Part shown: piece by piece, positions 13,985-36,339 of the stretch
Layout of the letters: every line of letters begins with the position of its first letter
How positions within the stretch are numbered: the first letter of the stretch is position 1
Source: Macrostomum hystrix
Taxonomy: Eukaryota > Platyhelminthes > Macrostomidae
Assembly: GCA_950097015.1 (NCBI GenBank)
Contig: CATNEN010000012.1
Location: 179,501-243,500 of the forward strand
Reading direction: 5' to 3'
DNA: 64,000 nt
Made by a program: the position numbers and the translations under genes
Notes under the pieces: generated by a model
What the model was told of the DNA's origin: nothing
Database searches by the model: none
What the model saw: only the letters and a program-made list of their open reading frames with translations

Positions 13985-15180
13985 GCATTGGGGTGTCCAA
14001 AAAGTAGTGGGAATTTTCAACGTAGCTCATAGTTAGATTCAGATACATTAATTTCGTTAACTTTTCTTGAAAGCGGAGTTATCGATATGTGCAATATTTT
14101 TTTCTTTTGCCAATATTTTCTGACATTCAAAAGTTATGAGCTATTTAGTACAGTTCCCCAGGGTACGACTTACAGAAGATGAAATTTTGAAGGCTTTCAA
14201 TGAAGAAAGTTTTGCTTTGTACTTTTTCTGCATTAAGTTTACGCGATGATGCCTACAGAAATGCTTGAGCATGTCTATGGGCTCAACATGAGAACATGCA
14301 AGCATCACCACAGCCAGGCAATCTCAAGCTTTAGATGCAAGCCAGCTCAGCCAAGCATTTGTCAACTTGCGCATTTGAAGCATCCGAAGATTGTGCAAAC
14401 ATGTCGGACATCCACTGATGCTGCTGCTTTTTTCGATTGTCACTGCCCCTTGACAATCGATTTCCTAGAGCCAAACACAACTGTCAATGCAGAGCACTAC
14501 ATCTTGTCTCTGAAGAAGCTCAAGGCTGACATCCACAATAAACGGCGCAGTGGAATCAAGCCCTCAGTTCTCCACCATGACAATGCCCGACCGCACACGG
14601 CTTCAAAGACAGTGGATGCAATTCAGGGCATGAAGTTTGAATTCTTGCCTCACCCACCCTACTCCCCTGACTTGGCGCCAGCAGACTTTTTTCTTTTTCC
14701 GAGACTGAAGGAGCTGCTTCGAGGCAAAGTCTACGCGAATCGTCACTGCCTTGAAGAAGAGGTTCGGCGCATCCTTGTTTTTGCAATTCCCAAGGAGCAA
14801 TACGCTCATGCAATTGATTCGTTGCGCACTCGCTGGGAGAAGTGCATCAGCTGCAAAGGCGACTACGTGGAGAAGGTCTCCATCCCTGGCGAAAAGGACA
14901 TTTGAGTTGACATTAAGATGAACTTCAATGGGATTACGACTGATAGTTTGATGTCATGTTTCGTCTTAATGACTACTTGTTAAAGTTTCTGTAAGTTGTA
15001 CCCTGGGGAACTGCACTAAATTGTTCATAACTTTTGAATGCCAGAAGATAAAAGTAAAATTTAAAAAAGTATTACAGAGATACATAAATCCGCTTTCATA
15101 AAACGAATAGGAATTTAATGTGTCTGAATCCGATTATGAGCTAGGTTGAAAATTCCTACTACTTTTGGACACCCGTCGTA
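13985..15180 (+). mobile_element. mariner-family DNA transposon with long TIRs, inactive
   Basis: About 1.2 kb, bounded by inverted repeats. The right end reads inward from 15180 as TACGACGGGTGTCC, and the left end at about 13985 has a mutated version (ttggggtgtcc). Similarity between the arms continues inward for about 195 bp on each side (13985-14178 and 14985-15180), well beyond the usual 30 or so. The arms share aattttcaac, tagctcata, cattcaaaagttatga and agttccccagggtac. A transposase remnant lies between them. The element sits just downstream of the CNOT9 3' end. Confidence 0.85.
14246..14905 (+). pseudogene. mariner (DD34D) transposase, N-terminally degraded
   Basis: DDE transposase of a cut-and-paste mariner. 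The C-terminal catalytic half is clear: HHDNARPHTASK, then HPPYSPDLAPADFFLF, with exactly 34 residues between the two catalytic aspartates (D34D). RWEKCISCKGDYVEK follows near the C-terminus. The first catalytic Asp (GDETW-type motif) and the N-terminal helix-turn-helix DNA-binding domains are missing or unrecognisable. The frame is 219 codons against about 345 for the family, so it cannot be active. The stop at 14903-14905 is natural for the family. Confidence 0.9.
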
Positions 15181-15343
15181 TTTATAATTTAGAATGTGAG
15201 AAAACATCTTAATATGGCAATCAAATTGTTTAGTAGGGACGCTATGTAGGGACAATAACGAGACTTTAGTTGACAGTAGTTCTAACACTCTTAGATTATA
15301 TAAATTTAAAACCCCAATCAAGTCTACATTGCTTGCACTAAAT

Positions 15344-17294
15344 TTAATTGGCCTGCTGAGCTGGCACGGCCGGCGGGAACATGCCCTGATTGGCTGGTGT
15401 AGAATCCAGAGTCTGGCGCAGCTGCTGCAGCCAGGCCCGGATGCTGGCGTCCTGCTGCATCATCTCCTGTGGTGATTATGAGTTAAAGCTTAAAGTAATT
15501 CGCAGACTAAAACAAACTGATGTTCTCATGCAGGAATTTTTTAGCAGAGTTGAATAGAGCTAAAAAATTCGGATACTCTTGTTCTTACTTTTCTATTTTC
15601 TCTGTGTTCGTTTACGCTCCCTCAATCTGTTCTACTCGTTAGATAACCATCTCTTTCCTCTCCCTCGTCTCTGATTGGCTAGCTGCTTGTCTCTTTCCTT
15701 ACCCCTCTTTTTCAGCTCTTACCCTCTTGCCCGTCATAACTTGTTTCACACTTCTGCCCCTGCTTATCTCTTGGTCTCTTGGCCTGCTGCTTTTTCAATT
15801 CGTTCAAAATCGTAAAGACTTACTGCAAAAACTCTTACTCCATAAAAAAGCTGCTTTGCCTTGTTCATAAAAGATCTTATCGTTTCAATAACATTCTGAA
15901 ATCGCTAGTTTTTAAAGAATTAGAAAAATATTTAAGCAGAATCACTTTACAGAAAACCACTTTCGAGACACACAATCTTAAAAATCATAAAGTAAGCTTC
16001 ACTGTCGCTTACCTGGAAGGTGTTGTCCCGCAGCGCATCGGGCAGGGTGGTGGCCAGGGCCTGCCTGGCCCGCGGATTGTCGGCCAGTCGTGTGTAGCAG
16101 CGCACCACAGGTTTTAGCAGGCGAGCGCTGCGCTCCTTGGCCAAGAACTGCACCATCTTGCCTAGGATGGCGGCTACGTGGGCGAATCTTTCGTAGGTCT
16201 GGCATATGTAGGCCAGTCCGGTGTCATCTAGCAGGATCTTCTGCAGGATGAAGGTGGCGACGGTCTTGCTGAGCTCCGAGCCGCTCTCCATGATGCGCAG
16301 GCAGAGTGGAATAATCTCGGTGTGCAGCAGGAAGGCTATAACCTCGGCATCGTCAGTTTTCACTAGGGCGCCAATCACACCCAGCGAGGTTAAGCGCAGG
16401 TATTCAAATGGTCTAGACCGGCAGGAGGTGTGCAGGAATGAGTAAAGATAGAGCGGAATTGATGTCTGCAGAAACTGACTACGGGTCTCCGGATGCGAGG
16501 CGACGCACTGCAGCAGGGCCAGGGCGTGGCAGACCCGGTTGGACTGGTGCGCCTGTGTGGGCGGCGTGGGCGGTTTTCGCTTGAATCTACTATATTGAAT
16601 AGATGTAAACATTCGTTCAGTCCACTCCACCTAAGCGTATACTCAGCTGAGTGAACAGAAGCAATAGGCATTTAGTGCGATTAGGAACTATGTGCATCTG
16701 AAGACTGCGTATGTCTGTTCAGTCCATGGACTGGAGGGACGCCATACCTACCCTCAATTACCCTACCCAATGCTAGTTTTTATGCAACAGCTGGGTGAAT
16801 TGAATACATGCAGAGTTAAGTGTCTTGCTAAAAGACACAAATTATTCGAGTGGAGTCAAGAATCGAACCCGTGACATTCAAGTTGTGAGTCCAACTCTCT
16901 AACCGCTAGCTCTAACAACTGGTCTCTAATCTCCATTAAATATTGTTTCTTGAATAATTAGAATCAAATCCAATTGAGAATTTGTGCAAGAAATTATACA
17001 CACGCTACTCACAGACAGCACCGGCGGATGGATGTAAGGATAGATCTGCACAATCTCCTGCAGCAGTGCGGCTATGGTACCGAATGAATTCCAGAGCAAT
17101 GGCGCCAGCTCCGGGATGGCGTCGCGTTTTCTAGACAACTCCAGGAGGGCAGTCTCCCTACTATCTAGACTGTTGAGATCCAGAATCCAGCGATAGAGCA
17201 TCTCCTTCTCCTGCTGTGGACTGGCTACAGAGGCTGGCACTGGCTGCATGGCGCCTAAATTGAAGCCGGCCTGGGACACTGCTGGCAAGTTCAT
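15344..17294 (-). CDS. CNOT9: CNOT9 (Rcd1/RQCD1), CCR4-NOT complex subunit
   Basis: Armadillo-repeat subunit of the CCR4-NOT deadenylase, acting in mRNA decay and miRNA silencing in the cytoplasm. Three exons: 17294-17013, 16552-16013 and 15466-15344, all phase 0 with GT-AG borders. The product is 314 residues, against about 299 for the human protein. After a divergent N-terminus the family core is near-identical: [18 protein letters not shown], then [40 protein letters not shown] and [19 protein letters not shown]. The Gln/Pro/Ala-rich C-terminal tail (from [13 protein letters not shown]) is poorly conserved, as usual. Exon 2 alone encodes 180 residues of the core. An acceptor-like cttttcag lies 28 nt upstream of the ATG. 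Intron 1 carries a SINE. Confidence 0.96.
15467..16012 (-). other. CNOT9 intron 2
   Basis: 546-bp intron with a gtaagc donor at 16012-16007 and an acceptor immediately before 15466. AT- and pyrimidine-rich, with no further features. Confidence 0.7.
16690..16920 (-). mobile_element. tRNA-derived SINE, family B, copy in CNOT9 intron 1
   Basis: Read on the minus strand, a tRNA-like head ends in a perfect box B (gggttcgattc at about 16863-16873). It is followed by the family core: gtgtcttttagcaagac, then cacccagctg, then agtccatggactgaacag. The same order of blocks occurs at 47537-47832 and in part at 24552-24745. It lies in the same orientation as the host gene. Confidence 0.75.
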
Positions 17295-17323
17295 TGTTAT
17301 TTCAAGCTCCGAATGCTACTGTG

Positions 17324-18040
17324 CTGAAAAGTGTGTACATTGCAATATAAATAGCTAATTGTGTATAAAGATTTGACTGATAACAGTTCTGTTACTGATG
17401 TTGGCGATTGCTATTTTGCCATAAGTTTTTGCATATTTGGACATTGAAAAAGGCTTAAAAAACTATTTATAAGCACAAGTAAATTTTATTCATGCTACAT
17501 TTTCTTAAAAAGACAAAGCGATTCACTTTTTAGTATTGTATTTTAATGATAACCAAAATCATCATTACTTCAACATTACTATGTTGAACATAATCAACAT
17601 ATCTCCTATTAGTATGAATAGAACATGGATAAGACCAAACAATACATCCCCTAAGGCTAGACTAGGTAAATTATTGAGTAAGAGCCATAGTCAAAACAAT
17701 TGAGGCATGCATTGATGCTGACTGCCCAATATGGAATACATTGCCTCGCATTCAATTCTTGGCATTCACATTTAGTGCTTAGGGTTGGTATAATTCATTT
17801 GTAATACTAACTGAATAATAGTAAGAAGAAGGGTTGTTGACAAGAGAAAGCTGACTTTGCTTTACCTGCCCATTAATCATGTTTTTAAATTGATTAAATT
17901 TTACATTTGACATGATAATACTGTCAATGCCACCTATTAGTTCTATAATTCAGGTGATAAAACCACTGAGCACATTGTCGGCATCTTTAAATAGTCTTAT
18001 GATTACAATAGCATTAAAAATGTATTTAAACACTAACTAC
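17324..18040. other. Intergenic, nothing recognised
   Basis: AT-rich sequence upstream of CNOT9. It should contain the CNOT9 promoter, but no clear element is visible. Confidence 0.4.
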
Positions 18041-18045
18041 TTTTC

Positions 18046-18795
18046 CAATATAATTTGTCAGATTCATCTATTTTCAAAAATAACATTTTTAATTCAAATA
18101 AAACTTTTTAGGACAGATTCATATAGTGTTATTGCAAAAGTGGGCCAAATTGGTTAGAGGCCAAAATGGTTATACCAAAACAACTGGGTACCTTGATTAG
18201 TTCTAGGTTATTTATTCAAGTTAAGCATAAATCATATTTATTTGCGATTATCTCTCAAACAAAAAATATCTAACCAAAAAACTGCTCAACAAATCCTTAA
18301 TTTACCCATGACTTGCACTAATATAATTTGTCAGATTTATTTGTTTTCAATTTTTTAAATAAAACTTTTTAAGATAGATTATATTGTGTTATTACAAAGT
18401 AGGCTGTAATAGCTCTAAAGTCAAGCTATGTGAGGTGCGAAAAAAAGGTGAGCCCTCCAAGTAGGCTAGGGCGAGACTATATTTATATATTTGCCTCAAT
18501 GTGCCACGGATAGAATCAACGTGCACATGGGGGCATGTACATAGTGAGCTACTAGAGTTATATGTACATATTAGATTGACCAGCAAAGCAAGTGCTAGTA
18601 GACTACGGCATAACATAAGCCAAATCAGTTACAGGCCGAAATGGTTATGGGCCAAAACAACTGGGTACCTTGATTAGTTCCAAGTTAGTTATTGAAGTTA
18701 GGTATAAATCTTTTTTATTTGCCATTAAGCCTATCTCTAAAACAAAAAATATACAACCAAAAAATTGCTTTACAAACCCTTAATTTACTATTTAC
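18046..18795 (+). repeat. Diverged direct duplication
   Basis: Two blocks are each present twice in the same order. The block around aatataatttgtcagatt and aataaaactttt occurs at 18046-18146 and 18315-18410. The block around caactgggtaccttgattag occurs at 18145-18305 and 18640-18795. About 200 bp of unrelated sequence separates the second pair. This could be a decayed transposon duplication; the type was not identified. Confidence 0.6.
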
Positions 18796-19239
18796 CCATA
18801 TGGCATGTCCTACTAGGTGTGGTCATTGTGTCACTGTGAAATGGTATCTATGCCATAGAGTAGTTGCACTGTAGGCCTAAATAAAACAAATTATAGCTTG
18901 GTTACATCTCAGTGTCACTAAACTTGCTACGCTAGTGAAAGGACTATGGTGGATTATAAAGTCTAATGAATATAACTAAGAATATAATAATTTATATATA
19001 TACTAGCTTTTTTTTGCCCGTTGTTTTTGGGGCAGAAATTTAAAGCAAAGCAGTAAGCAATTCACGTCTCTGTATTAACTATATAGTGAAGGTCACCATT
19101 TATTTATTTACTGCATTAATGAAAAGTGAAGAGTTTGTTTAAGGGCGTTATAAGTAAAAAATAAGTGAAAAGTTTGTCCAAACAGCCCCTCTTGATTACT
19201 TCTTTAGAAACATGTCTCTTAGCCACTCCTCTATACAGT

Positions 19240-19511
19240 CAGTGGCAGATCCAGGAATTTTGTTTTGGGGCGGTCTGTCAGGGGAGCGCCATGAGAATCA
19301 CAGAGGGGGTGCCAGCGGCCGAAAAAGGGCGCCAGGAGCCAAGAAAGGGCGCCAGCGGCTGAAAAACGGGAGCCAGCGGCTGAAAAAGGGGCGCCAGCGG
19401 CCGAAAAGGGGTGCCAGTGCTGCGACTGGCGCCCCTGGTGGGGGCATCTTATTCCCATGATTAAAATTTAGGGGGGCAACTGCCCCCCTGCCCCCCCTAA
19501 ATCTGCCTCTG
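19240..19511. mobile_element. hAT-type MITE nested in Helitron 1
   Basis: 272-bp non-autonomous element flanked by a perfect 8-bp direct repeat TATACAGT (19232-19239 and 19512-19519), the target duplication length of hAT. Terminal inverted repeats: left CAGTGGCAGATCCAGG; right, reverse complement, CAGAGGCAGATTTAGG. The interior holds a GC-rich run of ggcgccagcggccgaaaa-like units that are themselves tandemly repeated. Confidence 0.9.
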
Positions 19512-19663
19512 TATACAGTATGCATGTACACGTGTATACATAAGGAAAATAGCCATGGCATAACAATAACAATGTCAAAGAAACAAAATTAAACTGTTTC
19601 AGAGTTCAGAGTTAGACAGGTCAAGGTCAATTTGTGACTACTTTTCTATTAATTGCTTGCGAG

Positions 19664-20771
19664 TCACCTCAAGGCCTGGGGATACAGCACATTCTTCGTT
19701 CTTCCCCTTGGTGCGAAAATGAATAGGCCAGCTGGAGTTCCAACACGGGAGCAGGCGACATAAAGCTGCCCATGTGAGAAGCAAGGAGTCTCCAGGTTGA
19801 TGCCAGCCACCTTCAGTGACTGTCCCTGAGCCTTGTTAATAGTCATCGCAAAGCACACTCTCACAGGGAACTGCAGTCGCTTGAACTGAAATGGCAGGTC
19901 CGTGGGGATAATTGGAATCCGGGGAACGAACACAGACTCTCCTCTGCCAGATCCAGTCATTATCGTGGCCTCAATCACGTGTGGGAAGAGCCGCCTGACT
20001 ATCAGTCTGGTGCCGTTACACAGCCTTGGCGCATTCAGGTTGCGGAGGAGCATAATTGGTGCCCCAACTTTCAGCTGCAAGTTGTGCGATGGAGTTCCAG
20101 GAGGATCTAGAGAGTTCAGAAACTCAACAGGATACTCCACAGCGGTGTCATCAGTCAACGTTGTATCAATTGACTTGTAGGTGAAAACTGCACCTGGCAA
20201 CTCCTGAGGCAGTTGGTAGTTAATTTCGTTGGCGGCATCATTTCTAGGACACAGAATTGCCCTCTCTGACAGCCAGTCAACGTCAGCATATCGAACCATC
20301 AGGTTCGGGTAAACTTTTGCCTTGAGCTCCTGCACTGACTGCACAATGGTTCCGATTGTAGCGATCGATGACTGCCCATCCTCGGTGCTAATCTCCAGCA
20401 GACCATTGCCGATTCGCAATAGATTGGCAGAGAACTCATGAGCTGTTTCGTCTCCTTGAATTGTAGCTCTCATGTTTTGTTCGTAGGTGCAACTTCACAA
20501 CCGATGGCCACAGGTGAGATGATTTTAGGCAAGCATTAATCTCATCAGCAGGAGTGCCACGCGGAATCACAGGCAGCGTCTGTCTAAAGTCTCCAGACAG
20601 CAGCAGAGTGACACCACCCATCAGTTGATCGCCAGCCTCTTTCTTTCTTCTGGCTGGAGAGAAATATTGACCGGAGAGCCCTGCGCACTGGGATGCCACC
20701 GCACTCACCGCACTCAGTCTCAGTGCTGCTTGGGGGCCAGTAGACAGTCTAGGGGTTTGGGCTGTGTACAT
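19664..20771 (-). pseudogene. Helitron Pif1-like helicase, C-terminal half, frameshifted
   Basis: Remnant of the helicase part of a Helitron RepHel protein. The upstream frame (20771-20436) contains GGVTLLLSGDFRQTLPVIPR and ADEINACLKSSHLWPSV. One extra A in the aaaa run near 20476 then shifts the frame to 20473-19664. That second frame has GAPIMLLRNLNAPRLCNGTR, the conserved FAMTINKAQGQSL, and GQLYVACSRVGTPAGLFIFA. The protein ends naturally at 19664. Walker A/B and the Rep nuclease are absent, so the element cannot mobilise itself. Confidence 0.9.
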
Positions 20772-21264
20772 TCACGGCTTGAAATACAATGTACAGTCTG
20801 GGGCTTCGGCGCCCGGGGAAGGGAGGGGGTGGCTGTAATAAAATTTGGCCCGCAGAGTGGCGGAGGGGAGTTGGGGTGGCTGTCCTCGGAAAACAAAAAG
20901 TGACTCACTTTGAGATGATGCAGCTTTGCTCTGGATTGAGTAGAGATGTTCAAAATTGACAGCATTGTTGGAAAACATGTAAAGTGTAAGTGGATCAAAT
21001 TTGGAGAAAATCTGACAAAGTGGGGCAACGATATGTCGAATTGAGTGATTTTTTTGACGATTTTTGAGCAGTTTTTGAACTTTTGAGCAGGAAGGAAATG
21101 ATTTTTCGGGAATTTGAGTAGCCTATTGCACTCAGCGTAGGTGGTTTTAGGTATGTGCAAAGTTTGGTGCGATTTGGTTGAGCGGTTTCGGCATCTATAA
21201 AGACAAAAGGTTGCACACACACAGACACACACAGACAGAGTTTTCACTTTTATATATATAGATA

Positions 21265-22181
21265 CTAGCTTTTTTTGCCCGTTGTTTTTGCGGCAGAAAT
21301 TTAAAGCAAAGCAGTAAGCAATTCACGTCTCTGTATTAACTTTATAGTGAAGGTCACCATTTATTTATTTACTGCATTAATGAAAAGTGAAGAGTTTGTT
21401 TAAGGTCGTTTTAAGTAAAAAATAAGTGAAAAGTTTGTCCAAACAGCCCCCTCTTGATTACTTCTTTAGAAACATGTCTCTTAGCCACTCCTCTATACAG
21501 TCAGTGGCAAATCCAGGAATTTTGTTTTGGGGCGGTCTGTTAGGGGAGCGCCATGAGAATCACAGAGGGGGTGCCAGCGGCCGAAAAAGGGCGCCAGGAG
21601 CCAAGAAAGGGCGCCAGAGGCTGAAAAACGGGAGCCAGCGGCTGAAAAAGGGGCGCCAGCGGCCGAAAAGGGGCGCCAGTGCTGCGACTGGCGCCCCTGG
21701 TGGGGGCATCTTATTCCCATGATTAAAATTTAGGGGAAGGGAGGGGGTGGCTGTAATAAAATTTGGCCCGCAGAGTGGCGGAGGGGAGTTGGGGTGGCTG
21801 TCCTCGGAAAACAAAAAGTGACTCACTTTGAGATGATGCAGCTTTGTTCTGGATTGAGTAGAGATGTTCAAAATTGACAGCATTGTTGGAAAACATGTAA
21901 AGTGTAAGTGGATCAAATTTGGAGAAAATCTGACAAAGTGGGGCGACGATATGTCGAATTGAGTGATTTTTTGACGATTTTTAGCAGGTTTTTGCACTTT
22001 TGAGCAGGAAGGAAATGATTTTTCGGGAATTTGAGTAGCCTATTGCACTCAGCGTAGGTGGTTTTAGGTATGTGCAAAGTTTGGTGCAATTTGGTTGAGC
22101 GGTTTCGGCGTCTATAAAGACAAAAGGTTGCACACAGACAGACAGACAGACAGACAGAGTTTTCACTTTTATATATATAGA
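21265..22181 (-). mobile_element. Helitron 2, non-autonomous deletion derivative
   Basis: 917-bp element with the same 5' end (TC at 22181) and 3' end (CTAG at 21268-21265) as Helitron 1. Its left about 470 bp match 19003-19475, including the left TIR and GC-rich core of the hAT MITE. Its right about 445 bp match 20817-21262. The middle, with the helicase and the MITE right TIR, is deleted; the junction is a short GGGG tract near 21734. No coding capacity. Confidence 0.88.
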
Positions 22182-22453
22182 TATATATATATAAGAGAAG
22201 CAACTATATAAAACATATCACAAAAAAGTTAACAAGACTTAGAATTTATTAATAGGCCTAAATAATAACCTAAAAACATAATAAAAACAAAAAAAAATTT
22301 TTTGCAGCATAGGGCCTACCCCTATATTATCCTACATGTATTAGTATATTTGCCTGAAAAGCTTAGAGATTTAGTTTAGTGTGAAAAACTGCTTACTAGT
22401 AAAGAACAAGTTATGTGTAAGATCGTGGATTTTTCATCCTTTTTCGGAACCTG

Positions 22454-22875
22454 GACACTTCGTCATCTTACAACTTCGTCATCCAGATGACGATCTGTCC
22501 AATAGGCCCTAGCCTATCTCATAGGATGGATGATGAAGAGACTTAGACTTGTGAAATCTATAAAACAAAAGTTTTCAAAGTTAGAACCACCCCCTCCTCA
22601 CATCGTGTTGGCACCTATTTTTCAACTCTTACAATGAAATCAGTTTCGACACCTCTTTTTGACAATTTAGAGTGTGAAGTGTGTTCACACTCTCTGCCCC
22701 TGCCTCACCAACACCAACCCACCCTCACTTTATTGATGACGAACTAGATTGCTTGTTATTAGTAGATGACGAACTGACCAAACTTTAAAGCATAGGCCTA
22801 CCATGACGAAGTGTCCTACCTTCCAAGTGGATGTCGAAGTTGTAAGATGACGAAGTTGTAAGATGACGAAGTGTC
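22454..22875. mobile_element. Foldback MITE
   Basis: A 30-bp perfect terminal inverted repeat begins GACACTTCGTCATCTTACAA at 22454 and is mirrored at 22846-22875. Each arm is built from a repeated acttcgtcatcttaca-like motif. The interior is non-coding. Target duplication is unclear, so the superfamily is not assigned. Confidence 0.7.
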
Positions 22876-23277
22876 TAGGATCAGATTTTTCACCATTCGC
22901 TGTAACTGCCGAGCAAAAAAATCCGTTCAGCAGTTTGGATAAGAGATAAATAACAAAGTTTTTATCTGTGATTTAGTAGTAAAAGAAAATTAGCTCAATG
23001 GGGACAAAAGGTTTCTGCTGTGTTACATTTATTTGCTATATGGAAGCATTTTTTAAAATATTGTATTACCGAAATCGAGAACAACAAAAAGGGCATTTTT
23101 ATAAAAATGCGTCTATTTCTTACAAATTTGTGATTTAAACTTTTCCTTGCAAATTGACGGCCAAACGAAGTCGCAGCACGTTCAAAAATACAGAAAATTA
23201 TTAAGCTTTCTTCTTCTTTTTGGTATTTGGTGTACCTATTGAACGCTATTGTGCAGGTTATCTTCAAATGTTATATG

Positions 23278-35318
<12,041 letters not shown>

Positions 35319-35466
35319 GTGACTTATACAAAAGTGCATACGAGGACTGCTGCAACTATGTCATAGCTTACATCTTTCAACAGCAATTCGCACACAAGAT
35401 TGGAGTGGAGACAGAGGAATCAGCCCGAGTCTTGTGTCGTGCATTGTATTATTTTATTATTAACAT

Positions 35467-36335
35467 CTCGATTAGGTGACTCAAATCCTTCTATAACAAC
35501 TCAAATCCTTCTGTAACGACTCAAACCTTTCTGTAACGACTCAAAACCATCTATGACAACTCAAACCCTTCTGTAACGACTCAAAACCATCTATGACAAC
35601 TCAAACCCTTCTGTACCTCCTCAGACCCTTCCGCAACGACTCAAACCCTTCTGTAACAACTCAAACTCTTCTTTACCTCCTCAGACCCTTCTGCAACAAC
35701 TCAAACCCTTCTGTGACAACTCAAACCCTTCTGCAACAACTCAAACCCTTCTGCAACAACTCAAACCCTTCTGTGACAACTCAAACCCTTCTTTACCTCC
35801 TCAGACCCTTCTGCAACAACTCAAACCCTTCTGCAACAACTCAAACCCTTCTGTGAAAACTCAAACCCTTCTTTACCTCCTCAGACCCTTCTGCAACAAC
35901 TCAAACCCTTCTGCAACAACTCAAACCCTTCTGCAACAACTCAAACCCTTCTGTGACAACTCAAACCCTTCTGTGACAACTCAAACCCTTCTTTACCTCC
36001 TCAGACCCTTCTGCAACAACTCAAACCCTTCTGCAACAACTCAAACCCTTCTGTGAAAACTCAAACCCTTCTTTACCTCCTCAGACCCTTCTGCAACAAC
36101 TCAAACCCTTCTGTAGCAGCTCAAACCCTTCTGTAGCAGCTCAAACCCTTCTGTAGCAGCTCAAACCCTTCTGTAGCAGCTCAAACCCTTCTGTAGCAGC
36201 TCAAACCCTTCTGTAGCAGCTCAAACCCTTCTGTAGCAGCTCAAACCCTTCTGTAGCAGCTCAAACCCTTCTGTAGCAGCTCAAACCCTTCTGTAGCAGC
36301 TCAAACCCTTCTATAACGATTCAAACGCTTCTGTA
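35467..36335 (+). repeat. 20-bp minisatellite downstream of RSK
   Basis: About 43 copies of a 20-bp unit (ctcaaacccttctgtaacga type). Subtypes are ctgcaacaac, ctgtgacaac, ctttacctcc and ctgtagcagc. The ctttacctcc subtype recurs at 35671, 35791, 35871, 35991 and 36071, a 200-bp higher-order period. The last ten or so units are a homogeneous ctgtagcagc block. The array may be part of the RSK 3' UTR if the AATAAA at 36569-36574 is used. Confidence 0.95.
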
Positions 36336-36339
36336 GTGG

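Larger units (their letters stand above)
19003..21262 (-). mobile_element. Helitron 1, with helicase remnant
   Basis: Rolling-circle transposon read on the minus strand. The 5' end starts TCTATATATATAAAAGTG at 21262. The 3' end is CTAG (CTRR type) at 19006-19003, preceded by a short hairpin (TGCCC, 10-nt loop, GGGCA) and an A-rich spacer. The 5' flank is A and the 3' flank T, as expected for insertion between A and T without target duplication. It contains the C-terminal half of a Pif1-like helicase and a nested hAT MITE at 19240-19511. It lies head to tail with Helitron 2, two bases away. The Rep domain and helicase Walker A region are missing. Confidence 0.85.

Noticed and set aside
20720-21247. 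175-codon minus-strand frame in Helitron 1
   Set aside because: Covers the Helitron 5' terminal region, also present in Helitron 2 with frame changes; no Rep or helicase motif.
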